NCBI GenBank assembly: GCA_963816535.1 | Contig: CAWFKW010000003.1 | Coordinates: 372,001-436,000, forward strand | DNA from: CAWFKW01 sp963816535 | GTDB lineage: Bacteria > Bacteroidota > Ignavibacteria > Tepidaquicellales > OLB5 | Direction: 5' to 3' | Length of the DNA stretch: 64,000 bases | In this document: positions 53,506-61,690 of the stretch, in pieces | How the letters are laid out: each line of letters starts with the position of its first letter | Position numbering within the stretch: position 1 is the stretch's first letter | Translations under genes and position numbers: made by a program | The notes under the pieces: model-generated | Database searches by the model: none | Told to the model about the DNA's origin: nothing | Seen by the model: only the letters and a program-made list of their open reading frames with translations

Positions 53506-56500
53506 ATGAAAATGTCATATTATGTCCTTTTTATCTCCGTCTTATTTTTCAATTCATTTTCAATTTCGCAGGTCACAGTAAACGCAACTTCAGGATCAAT
53601 CGGGCCCGCATATTACACAACGCTTGGGGCTGCTTTCACAGCTATAAACTCGGGAACTCATCAGGGCGACATTACTGTTTCTATCACGTCAAACACGAGC
53701 GAAGGCACAACGCCTGCGACAATTAACGGCAGCGGAGCAGGATCAGCCAACTACAGTTCAATATTGATTCAGCCTGCAGCCGATGGCGTTGTCATTTCGG
53801 GAAATCCTGCGCAGGGTTTTGGAGTAATCCAGCTTAATGGGGCAGATAATGTAACTATCAACGGAGATAATCCCAACACCGGCGGAATAAACAGGAACCT
53901 TACGATTGCAAACATCAACGCTGCAACGACAACATACACATCTGTGATCAGAATTGCGACTTCTTCTGCCGTCACAGGCGATGACAACGATACGATAAAA
54001 AATTGTATCCTTAACGGAAATGTCACGGGCGGGAATTCAAGTTCTATTACATCAACAACGGGTTCTTCGAATGCGAGTTTTGGCATTTATATCGGCGGCA
54101 ACGGCGGTTCATCGGCAACCGGCGCGCCTTTGGCGATTACTTCGGTAACTACCAATACCGCACCGGCGGGCACATCGGTCAACGCTTTATTAATTGAAAA
54201 TAACGCCGTTATTCAGTGTGCACGCGGCATTGTTTTTAACGGAGCTGCAGCATCTGTATCAAACGGCGTGACCATATCAAACAATCTTATAGGAGACCAA
54301 AACTCCACTCTTACCGGAACTCCGCCGTTCACTTCTCCTTCATCAACAGTTTACACAAAGGGGATTTGGATTGCCGGAACTACTTCTATAACTATCAGCG
54401 GCAATTCATTAAGAAATATAATGTCATATATCGGAACATCTATTACAGCAATTGAGCTAAACGGCTCTATAGGCGCCGGAACAATCAATATTTCCGGGAA
54501 TATTGTAAACGGTGTGGTTCAAAATGCGGCTTCTGCAAATGCAGTAAAAGGAATTTTGGTAAGTTCATCAGGCGCGCCATACTCAATAAGCGGGAATTAC
54601 ATTAGCAACATTCAAGGAATAATGACAGGAACAACCACCACTACAGTTACGTCCGGTATTGAAGTATCAACTTCTGCCCCTTCGGGAACAATTGATAAAA
54701 ACAGGATTGCTGCAATTTATAACCGCAACGCCGCATCAACGGCTTCATATGGAATTAACCTGGCTGGCGGAAGCAATATCGCGGTTCAGAATAATTTTAT
54801 CTCCGATATCCTTGCCAGCATGACGGGCGGGGGAACATTTTCAACATCATACGGAACATTTGGGATCAGACTCAATGCCGGCAGCGGTCACAAGGTGTAT
54901 CACAATTCGATAAATATGACGGGTACGCTCTTCGGAAACGCATCTTCAAGCCTGTTGACCGGCGCGCTCTGCATAAGCGCCGCAACAATAACCGGCGTTG
55001 ATGTTAGAAATAACATCTTCTCAAACACAATTTCCGGCGGAATTTCAAGCATTGCGCATGTTTCTGTGTACCTTCCGGCCGGAGGAACAACGTCTATGAA
55101 TCTGCTTTGGAACAACAACGCTTATTATTGCGGCTCATCGCCCACGGCGCAGGGCATAGCGCAGGTCGGAACACCTGCCGGAACAGGGCTCTATCTGGCG
55201 GCTAATTTCAACCCCGGTTCAACAACAGGAAGTTCAAATTTAAGAAATTATACGTGCGGGCTGTTAGCTTCAAATACAAATAACGACAACAGTTCTTTTG
55301 CGACGACAAACCTGGCCCCTTTTACATCTGCTGCGGATTTGCATATTCCGGCAGGATCTGTAACGCCGCTTGAATCAGGAGGCTCTTCAGGAACGAACGT
55401 GACCGGCGATATCGAAGGCGAACAACGACCCGGGCCCGTAGGATCAATTTACGGAGGAGGATACGCTAACGATATCGGCGCAGACGAATTTGACGGAACC
55501 CCTGCGGTAGATATTATGCCGCCTGTAATCACATATTCACCAATGGGTGATATTGACAGCTCTCTTTGCAGGAGATTTACATCAGTCATGATTACCGACG
55601 CGTTGAGCGGCGTGAACAACCTGCCCGGAACAAGGCCAAGATGTTACTTCAAAAGACAGACCGACGCGAATACTTACGCCGGAAACACCTCGTCAGATAA
55701 CGGATGGAAATGGGTGGCGGCAAACGCATCTTCTTCCCCGTTCGATTTTACGATCGATTACAGCATGTTATACGGGGGTTCCGGCGCTTCACAGGGAGAC
55801 GTGATCCAGTACTTTGTTATTGCACAGGACCTATCCGCAGTTCCAAATGTGGCTATTAATTCAGGAACGCCGGCGGAAAACCCCACAGGAGTAAGTTTGA
55901 CCGTTTCTGATTTTCCAATATCAGGCCCCATAAACCGTTATTCTATCACAAACGCACAGCCGGTGGCTCTTTCGTTATTTACTGGTTCTGTCTTATTGCG
56001 CAGCATATATTTGGTCTGGCAAACTACCTATGAAATCAATAATAAAGGATTCGACGTCGAAAGAAGATTAGTAACTGATCCCAATACAAATACATATTCG
56101 CTATGGAGTAAAATCGCTTTCATTGAGGGCAAAGGAACAACGACGCAGCAGCAGTCTTATTCATTCATAGATGCGAAAATGAGCTCAGGCAAATATGAAT
56201 ACAGGCTAAGACAAATTGATTATAACGGCGGCTCGGAATATTACAGTTTGTTAAATCCCGAAACTGTTGAGGTAGGAAAACCTATGACGGCTGATGTTTC
56301 ACAAAATTATCCTAATCCTTCAAATCCAAATTCCATTATTGAATACCAAATACCATTTGACGGAAAAGTCAGCATTATCGTTTATGATGTGACGGGGCGT
56401 GAAATTGCAGTTCTTGTGAATGACCTAAAGCGCTCCGGATTCTATACCGCCGTGTTCGAAGGAACGAACATCGCTTCAGGAATTTATTTTTACCGCATTA

Positions 56501-56559
56501 TAGCCCGGGGCGAAGGTCATTCATTTACTCAAACCAAAAAACTGATACTGATAAAATAA
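53506..56559 (+). CDS. Beta-helix T9SS surface protein
   Basis: The 1017-residue protein has a signal peptide (about 1-22) and a parallel beta-helix (about 25-690) with rungs such as VTISNNLIGDQN, ITISGNSLRNI and YSISGNYISNI. A beta-sandwich-like region follows, and a T9SS tail runs from NYPNPSNPNSII to KKLILIK. It opens with VTVNATSGSIGPAYYTTLGAAFTAINSG, as in many Bacteroidota/Ignavibacteria surface beta-helix proteins and similar to the gene at 47196. Function is unknown; it may bind polysaccharide. It has its own promoter and leader. Confidence 0.82.
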   Translation: MKMSYYVLFISVLFFNSFSISQVTVNATSGSIGPAYYTTLGAAFTAINSGTHQGDITVSITSNTSEGTTPATINGSGAGSANYSSILIQPAADGVVISGNPAQGFGVIQLNGADNVTINGDNPNTGGINRNLTIANINAATTTYTSVIRIATSSAVTGDDNDTIKNCILNGNVTGGNSSSITSTTGSSNASFGIYIGGNGGSSATGAPLAITSVTTNTAPAGTSVNALLIENNAVIQCARGIVFNGAAASVSNGVTISNNLIGDQNSTLTGTPPFTSPSSTVYTKGIWIAGTTSITISGNSLRNIMSYIGTSITAIELNGSIGAGTINISGNIVNGVVQNAASANAVKGILVSSSGAPYSISGNYISNIQGIMTGTTTTTVTSGIEVSTSAPSGTIDKNRIAAIYNRNAASTASYGINLAGGSNIAVQNNFISDILASMTGGGTFSTSYGTFGIRLNAGSGHKVYHNSINMTGTLFGNASSSLLTGALCISAATITGVDVRNNIFSNTISGGISSIAHVSVYLPAGGTTSMNLLWNNNAYYCGSSPTAQGIAQVGTPAGTGLYLAANFNPGSTTGSSNLRNYTCGLLASNTNNDNSSFATTNLAPFTSAADLHIPAGSVTPLESGGSSGTNVTGDIEGEQRPGPVGSIYGGGYANDIGADEFDGTPAVDIMPPVITYSPMGDIDSSLCRRFTSVMITDALSGVNNLPGTRPRCYFKRQTDANTYAGNTSSDNGWKWVAANASSSPFDFTIDYSMLYGGSGASQGDVIQYFVIAQDLSAVPNVAINSGTPAENPTGVSLTVSDFPISGPINRYSITNAQPVALSLFTGSVLLRSIYLVWQTTYEINNKGFDVERRLVTDPNTNTYSLWSKIAFIEGKGTTTQQQSYSFIDAKMSSGKYEYRLRQIDYNGGSEYYSLLNPETVEVGKPMTADVSQNYPNPSNPNSIIEYQIPFDGKVSIIVYDVTGREIAVLVNDLKRSGFYTAVFEGTNIASGIYFYRIIARGEGHSFTQTKKLILIK

Positions 56560-56688
56560 TTAATCCCGCCCAAAAGCATGCACGACGACCGTCGGACTTT
56601 CTTTTCCCTCAGACGATAATTGGCAATTATTAAAGATTTCTATCCTACCGTCTTTTTGCCATTTCAGAACAACTAGCGATAATGGTTA

Positions 56689-56719
56689 TTGCTATACACT
56701 CTTTTCAGTAGTAACTTTG
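56689..56719 (+). promoter_or_regulatory. Promoter of the first YCF48 paralogue
   Basis: TTG (56689-56691), 20-nt spacer, TAACTTTG (56712-56719). The leader is about 75 nt, and GGAG lies 8 nt before the ATG at 56802. Confidence 0.6.
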
Positions 56720-56801
56720 TAACAGAAGAAATTAAAAGCCTGTTAAACAGGAGTTACACCAACAAGTTTTTCATTTAAACCTTTAAACATGGAGACTCTC
56801 A

Positions 56802-58064
56802 ATGAGAACTTTTATATTTACACTCGCAATTTTTACCACATTTATAATTTTAACCCAAAATTCAGCATTTTCACAGTCAGGCGTTAACGAGCATTCGATA
56901 AAATTTCAAAATGACCAGATTGCCACGCTGGTTGGCGAAGACGGCGTTATATTAGCTACTTCAGACGGCGGTACAAGCTGGAAGGAGCAGACAAGCGGAA
57001 TTACCAATGTGTTATATGGAAATCTCATTGTTGATGAGAACATTTCATTTGCAGTTGGAGAAAACGGAATAATATTGAAAACTGTCGATAACGGAGCAAA
57101 TTGGTCTCTTATCACAACAGGAACTTATGAAAACCTGAAAAAAATTGTGATCGTAAATTCAACTCTGTTTGTTTGCGGCGAAAACGGAACCATACTTCTG
57201 AGCCATGATATGGGAAATACCTGGAATCTGGTCCAGAATATTACAACATATAATCTTAACTACGTAACTGCGGCAGGGCAAACAGTAGTCATGGTTGGCG
57301 CACATTCTACGGTGATAAAATCTACCGATTACGGCGATACATGGGAGCACTTGCCGTTCAACTACGGCTCAGTTAACTTTGAATCTGTCGCGGCTATAGA
57401 TGAAAATACATTCACAGTTGTAGGCGATGGCTTCACGAACATTCGTACAACGAACGGCGGTTATTCATGGATAGGCATTGGCACAAATAACGGCAATATC
57501 AATCTTCGCGAAGTTGTATACTTTAACGCTACAGACGGAGTGATAGTAGGCGACCAGGGGTTGATCCTGAACACAACAGACGGGGGCTGCAGCTGGCAAT
57601 TATCAGAAATACAGAATGCATCCATGACGCCCGTATCAAGAAATCTAATGGCGGTGGCGTTTTCATCATTAAGCGCCGGAATAACAATCGGCGAAAGCGG
57701 AGCGCATTTTTTCACATTTGACGGAGGCCACACATGGACCGATATGGCGCCCGGAATTCAGAAAGGGAGCCATCCTTTAAAAGGTAAAACGCACGTCCAG
57801 CTTAACCAAAATTTCCCGAATCCATTCAATCCGTCGACTTCTATAAGCTATAATTTGCCTTTTGACGCTTCAGTTTCACTGAGAGTTTATGATATGCTCG
57901 GAAGAGAAGTCAGGTCATTGGTAAATGACCGCCAGTCGGCCGGCGCTTACAGCTACAGGTTCGATGCATCGAATCTGGCAAGCGGAATATACTTCTACGT
58001 TCTTAAAGCTAACGGCAACGGCGCCGAGTTCTCAAAAACAATGAGAATGATCTTAACAAAGTAA
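56802..58064 (+). CDS. YCF48-like beta-propeller T9SS protein, paralogue 1
   Basis: The 420-residue protein has a signal peptide (about 1-24). About six YCF48/BNR repeats with G-E-[DN]-G-x-I-L-x-T-x-D-x-G-x-x-W motifs (such as VGEDGVILATSDGGTSW and CGENGTILLSHDMGNTW) form a seven-bladed-type propeller, then a T9SS tail runs from NFPNPFNPSTS to SKTMRMILTK. It is similar along its whole length to the next two genes, a tandem family. The propeller probably binds a protein or glycan; no enzymatic role is apparent. Confidence 0.87.
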   Translation: MRTFIFTLAIFTTFIILTQNSAFSQSGVNEHSIKFQNDQIATLVGEDGVILATSDGGTSWKEQTSGITNVLYGNLIVDENISFAVGENGIILKTVDNGANWSLITTGTYENLKKIVIVNSTLFVCGENGTILLSHDMGNTWNLVQNITTYNLNYVTAAGQTVVMVGAHSTVIKSTDYGDTWEHLPFNYGSVNFESVAAIDENTFTVVGDGFTNIRTTNGGYSWIGIGTNNGNINLREVVYFNATDGVIVGDQGLILNTTDGGCSWQLSEIQNASMTPVSRNLMAVAFSSLSAGITIGESGAHFFTFDGGHTWTDMAPGIQKGSHPLKGKTHVQLNQNFPNPFNPSTSISYNLPFDASVSLRVYDMLGREVRSLVNDRQSAGAYSYRFDASNLASGIYFYVLKANGNGAEFSKTMRMILTK

Positions 58065-58085
58065 CTTTTCTATTAACTCATTGAG

Positions 58086-58131
58086 CCGGTTTAACAAAAC
58101 CCTGCGCTGTAAAAGGCGCAGGTTAAACCGG
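58086..58131 (+). terminator. Two-tier hairpin after paralogue 1
   Basis: CCGGTTTAA (58086-58094) pairs perfectly with TTAAACCGG (58123-58131), and CCTGCGC (58101-58107) pairs with GCGCAGG (58116-58122). No T-run follows, so it may protect the 3' end. Confidence 0.55.
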
Positions 58132-58247
58132 GACTTTGAGAAACTAACTAAGAAATATAAACGATAACCCTAATTCAGCAGGACACGCGCACTAATTGGC
58201 AGACAACGATGGCATTCAAACCGGCATACAATAGTAAAACAGATTTT

Positions 58248-58285
58248 GAACCTGCGCATTCATTTTCGCAGGTTCATATTTTTTT
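58248..58285 (+). terminator. Rho-independent terminator between paralogues 1 and 2
   Basis: GAACCTGCG (58248-58256) pairs perfectly with CGCAGGTTC (58267-58275), followed by an AT-rich T-run. The rest of the 344-nt gap shows no gene. Confidence 0.8.
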
Positions 58286-58408
58286 AATGGAGCCTTTCCG
58301 GCACGCTACGACCGAAATTTCCATTAAAGACCCGATCCAAAACATATTCAAAAAGATCCACCAACTAAATCACCTTATTTATTAAAAAACTTTTAAAGGA
58401 GCAAAAAA

Positions 58409-59668
58409 TTGATTACCTTATTCAAAGCAACTATCCTTACAGTTATATCGTTTTTATTCATCAATTCACAGTTGTTTTCGCAGGTTACTGTCAACGAACA
58501 TTCTATAAAATTCCTCAATGAAACCACCGCTACGCTGGTGGGAGAAGACGGGGTAATACAGAATACTATCGACGGAGGAGTTACCTGGACAACGCAGGAA
58601 AGCGGCGTTACAAATGTTCTGTATGGCAATGCAATAGTTGATGAAAATACATCATTTGTGGCGGGAGAAAACGGCCTGGTTCTAAAAACAACCGATGGCG
58701 GGGCAACATGGAACATTCTTCCGACCGGAATTTTAATGAATCTGAAAAAGATAGCTCTGATAAACACATCGGTTGTGATATGCGGCGAACAGGGAACCCT
58801 GCTGGTAAGCCATGACATGGGAACAACATGGTCATCGCCGGCTAAATTTTCAAACAGCGATCTGAACTACATCACCGTTGCCGGGCAGTCGTTGATCACA
58901 GTCGGGGCAAACTCGACAGTATATAAATCGACCGACGATGGCGATACTTGGACGCAAATTACCTTCGGAGGGGGCTCATATAATTTTGAATCTGTTGCAG
59001 CTATAGACGAAAATAATTTTACAATTGCCGGCGATGCATGTATCATGACCCGCACCACTGACGGCGGAAACACATGGACATCTCCGGGATACGAACCCGG
59101 AAACGAGAACTTACTGGAAATTACTTTTTTTGACGTTAATGACGGCGTCGTAGTTGGAGACCACGGATTTGTATTAAATACATCGGATGCAGGCGCAACC
59201 TGGCAGCCTTCAAATGTTGAGGTTAATCCGGCGAGTGTAGCACAGAGGAATCTGATTTCGGTGGCTTTTTCTTCAGCCGCAAACGGGATCTCAATTGGCC
59301 AGTTCGGAGCCCACTATTATACAATTGACGGCGGCAAAAACTGGACTATGCTTCCAGCGAACCCGACAAACAAAACCGGCAAGAAAAAGATTTTACATGC
59401 TGTATTGAATCAGAATTATCCGAATCCATTTAACCCGTCGACGGTTATAAGCTATAATCTCCCGTTCGACGCTTCTGTATCGCTTAATGTATATGATATG
59501 CTTGGCAAACAGGTTAAGTCGCTGGCTAGCGGCTTCCAGTCGGCAGGTAATTATAATTTCAGGTTTGACGGTTCAAATCTTTCCAGCGGGATCTATTTTT
59601 ATGTGCTTAAAGCGGCCGGTTCAAACAAACAGTTCTCAAAAACAATGAGAATGATCCTGACAAAATAA
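58409..59668 (+). CDS. YCF48-like beta-propeller T9SS protein, paralogue 2
   Basis: The 419-residue protein starts at TTG 58409, with AAAGGAG at a good distance upstream. A signal peptide (about 1-21) is followed by VTVNEHSIKFLNETTATLVGEDGVI, closely like paralogue 1, then about six propeller repeats (TDGGATWN, TDDGDTW, TDGGNTW) and a T9SS tail from NYPNPFNPST to SKTMRMILTK. It is about equal in length to paralogue 1. No promoter of the common type is seen, so it may depend on read-through or an unusual promoter. Confidence 0.87.
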   Translation: MITLFKATILTVISFLFINSQLFSQVTVNEHSIKFLNETTATLVGEDGVIQNTIDGGVTWTTQESGVTNVLYGNAIVDENTSFVAGENGLVLKTTDGGATWNILPTGILMNLKKIALINTSVVICGEQGTLLVSHDMGTTWSSPAKFSNSDLNYITVAGQSLITVGANSTVYKSTDDGDTWTQITFGGGSYNFESVAAIDENNFTIAGDACIMTRTTDGGNTWTSPGYEPGNENLLEITFFDVNDGVVVGDHGFVLNTSDAGATWQPSNVEVNPASVAQRNLISVAFSSAANGISIGQFGAHYYTIDGGKNWTMLPANPTNKTGKKKILHAVLNQNYPNPFNPSTVISYNLPFDASVSLNVYDMLGKQVKSLASGFQSAGNYNFRFDGSNLSSGIYFYVLKAAGSNKQFSKTMRMILTK

Positions 59669-59732
59669 TTCACTTACTTTAATAGTTGGATATTCTGATG
59701 CTGACTTTTCTGAGAATACAGACAAATAATAC

Positions 59733-59768
59733 GGCAAAGCCCGGGCGCCCCTGCGCTCAGGCTTTGCC
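59733..59768 (+). terminator. Hairpin between paralogues 2 and 3
   Basis: GGCAAAGCC (59733-59741) pairs perfectly with GGCTTTGCC (59760-59768). CCCTGCGCT in its loop is also present in the hairpin after paralogue 1. Its place argues that the coding start of paralogue 3 lies further downstream. Confidence 0.5.
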
Positions 59769-59823
59769 TGTTCTATCACATTATACTGATAACAGATCCG
59801 GGCTGAATCAGAACATATTCCGG

Positions 59824-61113
59824 GTGAATCCCGGATTAAAAGCTTATTACGCTGTTCTGCTGCTCACTGCATTGGCGCTTATCATGTTTAACAGAGACGC
59901 AAGTTCCCAGTCCCGCGCCAATTATCATTCCATAAGGTGCCAGGGAGATATTGAAACGATTATGGTTGGCGAAGACGGATCCATCGCAAGGAGCATCAAC
60001 CTGGGCGCTAACTGGGAGAAACTCTCCTGCGGCATCACTAACATTTTAAACTCATCTTTAATAATAAATAAGAAAAATATCCTTGCGGTTGCTGATAATG
60101 GGGTAATACTTAAGACCACAGACGGCGGCTCAAATTGGAAATACAAATGGATAAATTATGAAAACCTGAACGACATTACCGGTTTTAATAACTGCCAAAG
60201 AATTTTCGCCTGCGGCGATAGCGGAACAATGCTTGTTTCAGAAGACCTCGGCGATTCGTGGAGCATAGTTAAATCAGGCATAAGGTCGAACTTAAGGCAT
60301 ATTCACTTTACAGGCAAATCAACCGGATACGCCGTCGGCGATAATACAACTTTGTTAAGGACTTTGGACGGCGGAATAAGCTGGACTGCATTGGATATGT
60401 CTAAATTTGGCTCTCACATCCTTTATTCTATAGCCGTATTTGATGAAAACAACTTTACAGCTGCAGGCAGCGAGAGTTCTGTATTCTGCTCTTCAGACGG
60501 AGGGCTGACGATATTTAAAGCATCGCTTCCGACGATTCCAGCCTTGAACTTATTTGACGTTGTTTGTTCTGATGAACAGGGAGAGGTAATTGTCGGAGAA
60601 CTCGGGCTGATACTAAAATCTTTTGATAAAGGATTGAACTGGGTAGTTGCTTCCGTAACCGGAACGGGGTCTTATTCTAAATATTTCAGTTTTTTTTCTG
60701 TGGCATTCCCAAACCCAAAATACGGGATTGCAATCGGGCCGCAGGAATTAAATTACGTCACCTATGACGGGGGAAACACATGGACCGGAGATTCGACAAA
60801 TTACACAGGAAAGAATATTGCAGCTCTTGTAGGCAGGAACGAGATGAATCTCAGCCAGAATTATCCCAATCCGTTCAACCCATCGACGGTTATAAGCTAT
60901 AATCTGCCGTTTGACGCTTCCGTTACGCTTACGGTATATGATATGCTTGGCAGACACGTTAAGTCGCTTGCAGACGGCTTTCAGCCGTCAGGTAACTATG
61001 ATTTTAGATTTGACGGTTCCTATCTCTCCAGCGGAATCTATTTTTATGTGCTTAAAGCGACCGGTTCGGGCAGAGAATACTCAAAGACAATGAGGATGAT
61101 CCTGACTAAATAG
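59824..61113 (+). CDS. YCF48-like beta-propeller T9SS protein, paralogue 3
   Basis: The frame is open from TTG 59686 and ATG 59698, but that N-terminus contains the hairpin at 59733-59768 and no export signal at its start. GTG at 59824 gives an N-terminus NPGLKAYYAVLLLTALALIMF that forms a proper signal peptide, so I prefer it. The mature protein SRANYHSIRCQGDIETIMVGEDGS matches the start of paralogues 1 and 2, followed by propeller repeats (TDGGSNWK, TLDGGISW) and a T9SS tail from NYPNPFNPST to SKTMRMILTK. Terminators follow directly. Confidence 0.83.
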   Translation: MNPGLKAYYAVLLLTALALIMFNRDASSQSRANYHSIRCQGDIETIMVGEDGSIARSINLGANWEKLSCGITNILNSSLIINKKNILAVADNGVILKTTDGGSNWKYKWINYENLNDITGFNNCQRIFACGDSGTMLVSEDLGDSWSIVKSGIRSNLRHIHFTGKSTGYAVGDNTTLLRTLDGGISWTALDMSKFGSHILYSIAVFDENNFTAAGSESSVFCSSDGGLTIFKASLPTIPALNLFDVVCSDEQGEVIVGELGLILKSFDKGLNWVVASVTGTGSYSKYFSFFSVAFPNPKYGIAIGPQELNYVTYDGGNTWTGDSTNYTGKNIAALVGRNEMNLSQNYPNPFNPSTVISYNLPFDASVTLTVYDMLGRHVKSLADGFQPSGNYDFRFDGSYLSSGIYFYVLKATGSGREYSKTMRMILTK

Positions 61114-61127
61114 CAATTTTTTGGCGG

Positions 61128-61153
61128 GTCAAAAAGTACATTTTTGACTTTTT
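61128..61153 (+). terminator. Rho-independent terminator after paralogue 3
   Basis: GTCAAAAA (61128-61135) pairs perfectly with TTTTTGAC (61141-61148), followed by five T. Confidence 0.7.
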
Positions 61154-61164
61154 GTAGATCACGG

Positions 61165-61194
61165 AAAAGGCAGTCTGGTTTTAAGACTGCTTTT
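61165..61194 (+). terminator. Second terminator after paralogue 3
   Basis: GCAGTCT (61170-61176) pairs perfectly with AGACTGC (61184-61190), with A-run before and T-run after. Two terminators in a row end the YCF48 cluster. Confidence 0.8.
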
Positions 61195-61319
61195 CTGTTT
61201 ATGCTGATATTTATTTGAGAATTTGAAGAAATTTAACTTATTCATGACATATTTTTATATACCGTGATTAGGCTACTGATAATTATTGCATAACTACCTA
61301 AAATCCCGATAATCAGGTA

Positions 61320-61350
61320 TTGAAATCACTAGCTGTAAACCCTAAATTTA
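61320..61350 (+). promoter_or_regulatory. Promoter of the 44-codon gene
   Basis: TTG (61320-61322), 20-nt spacer, TAAATTTA (61343-61350); the last base of the -7 element is A rather than G. The predicted leader is about 38 nt. Confidence 0.5.
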
Positions 61351-61394
61351 CATCAGATAAATGATTAGTAATTAGCGATATAGAAGGAATTAAG

Positions 61395-61529
61395 ATGAAA
61401 ACATTAAATCTAATTTTCTCAACATTTCAGGTACTGATAGTTATTATTTACGTCTTATTCTATAATGTTCAATATCTATATTCTATCTACGGCACAGTTC
61501 AGAACCTGATTCATATTGTCGCGAAATAG
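61395..61529 (+). CDS. 44-residue single-TM small protein, own transcription unit
   Basis: ATG 61395 is preceded by AGAAGGA at 8-10 nt, one of the better ribosome sites in the window. The product MKTLNLIFSTFQVLIVIIYV... has one hydrophobic helix (about 6-23) and a short C-terminal part ending HIVAK; no family is recognised. It is bracketed by a promoter (61320-61350) and a terminator (61608-61638), so it looks like an independent gene. It could be a small membrane protein or the remnant signal segment of a lost secreted protein. Confidence 0.55.
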   Translation: MKTLNLIFSTFQVLIVIIYVLFYNVQYLYSIYGTVQNLIHIVAK

Positions 61530-61607
61530 TCGGTAGTTAAATGGATTCCGGATATTCTTATATACGGAATCTACTTAATTACTCAAACATATTTCAAGAA
61601 CAAAAAA

Positions 61608-61638
61608 GGGCCGCCAATAAGGCGGTCCGTTTTTTTTT
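61608..61638 (+). terminator. Terminator of the small gene
   Basis: GGGCCGCC (61608-61615) pairs with GGCGGTCC (61621-61628) with one G-U pair, followed by nine T. Confidence 0.82.
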
Positions 61639-61690
61639 CAGAAAACAGCGTTAACATTCCGGTTGTTTTAGACCAACTGCTTTCTTTGTC

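Noticed and set aside
61114..61690. tRNA or other structured RNA gene in the last large spacer
   Set aside because: No cloverleaf or known RNA motif was found; the structures present are explained as terminators.
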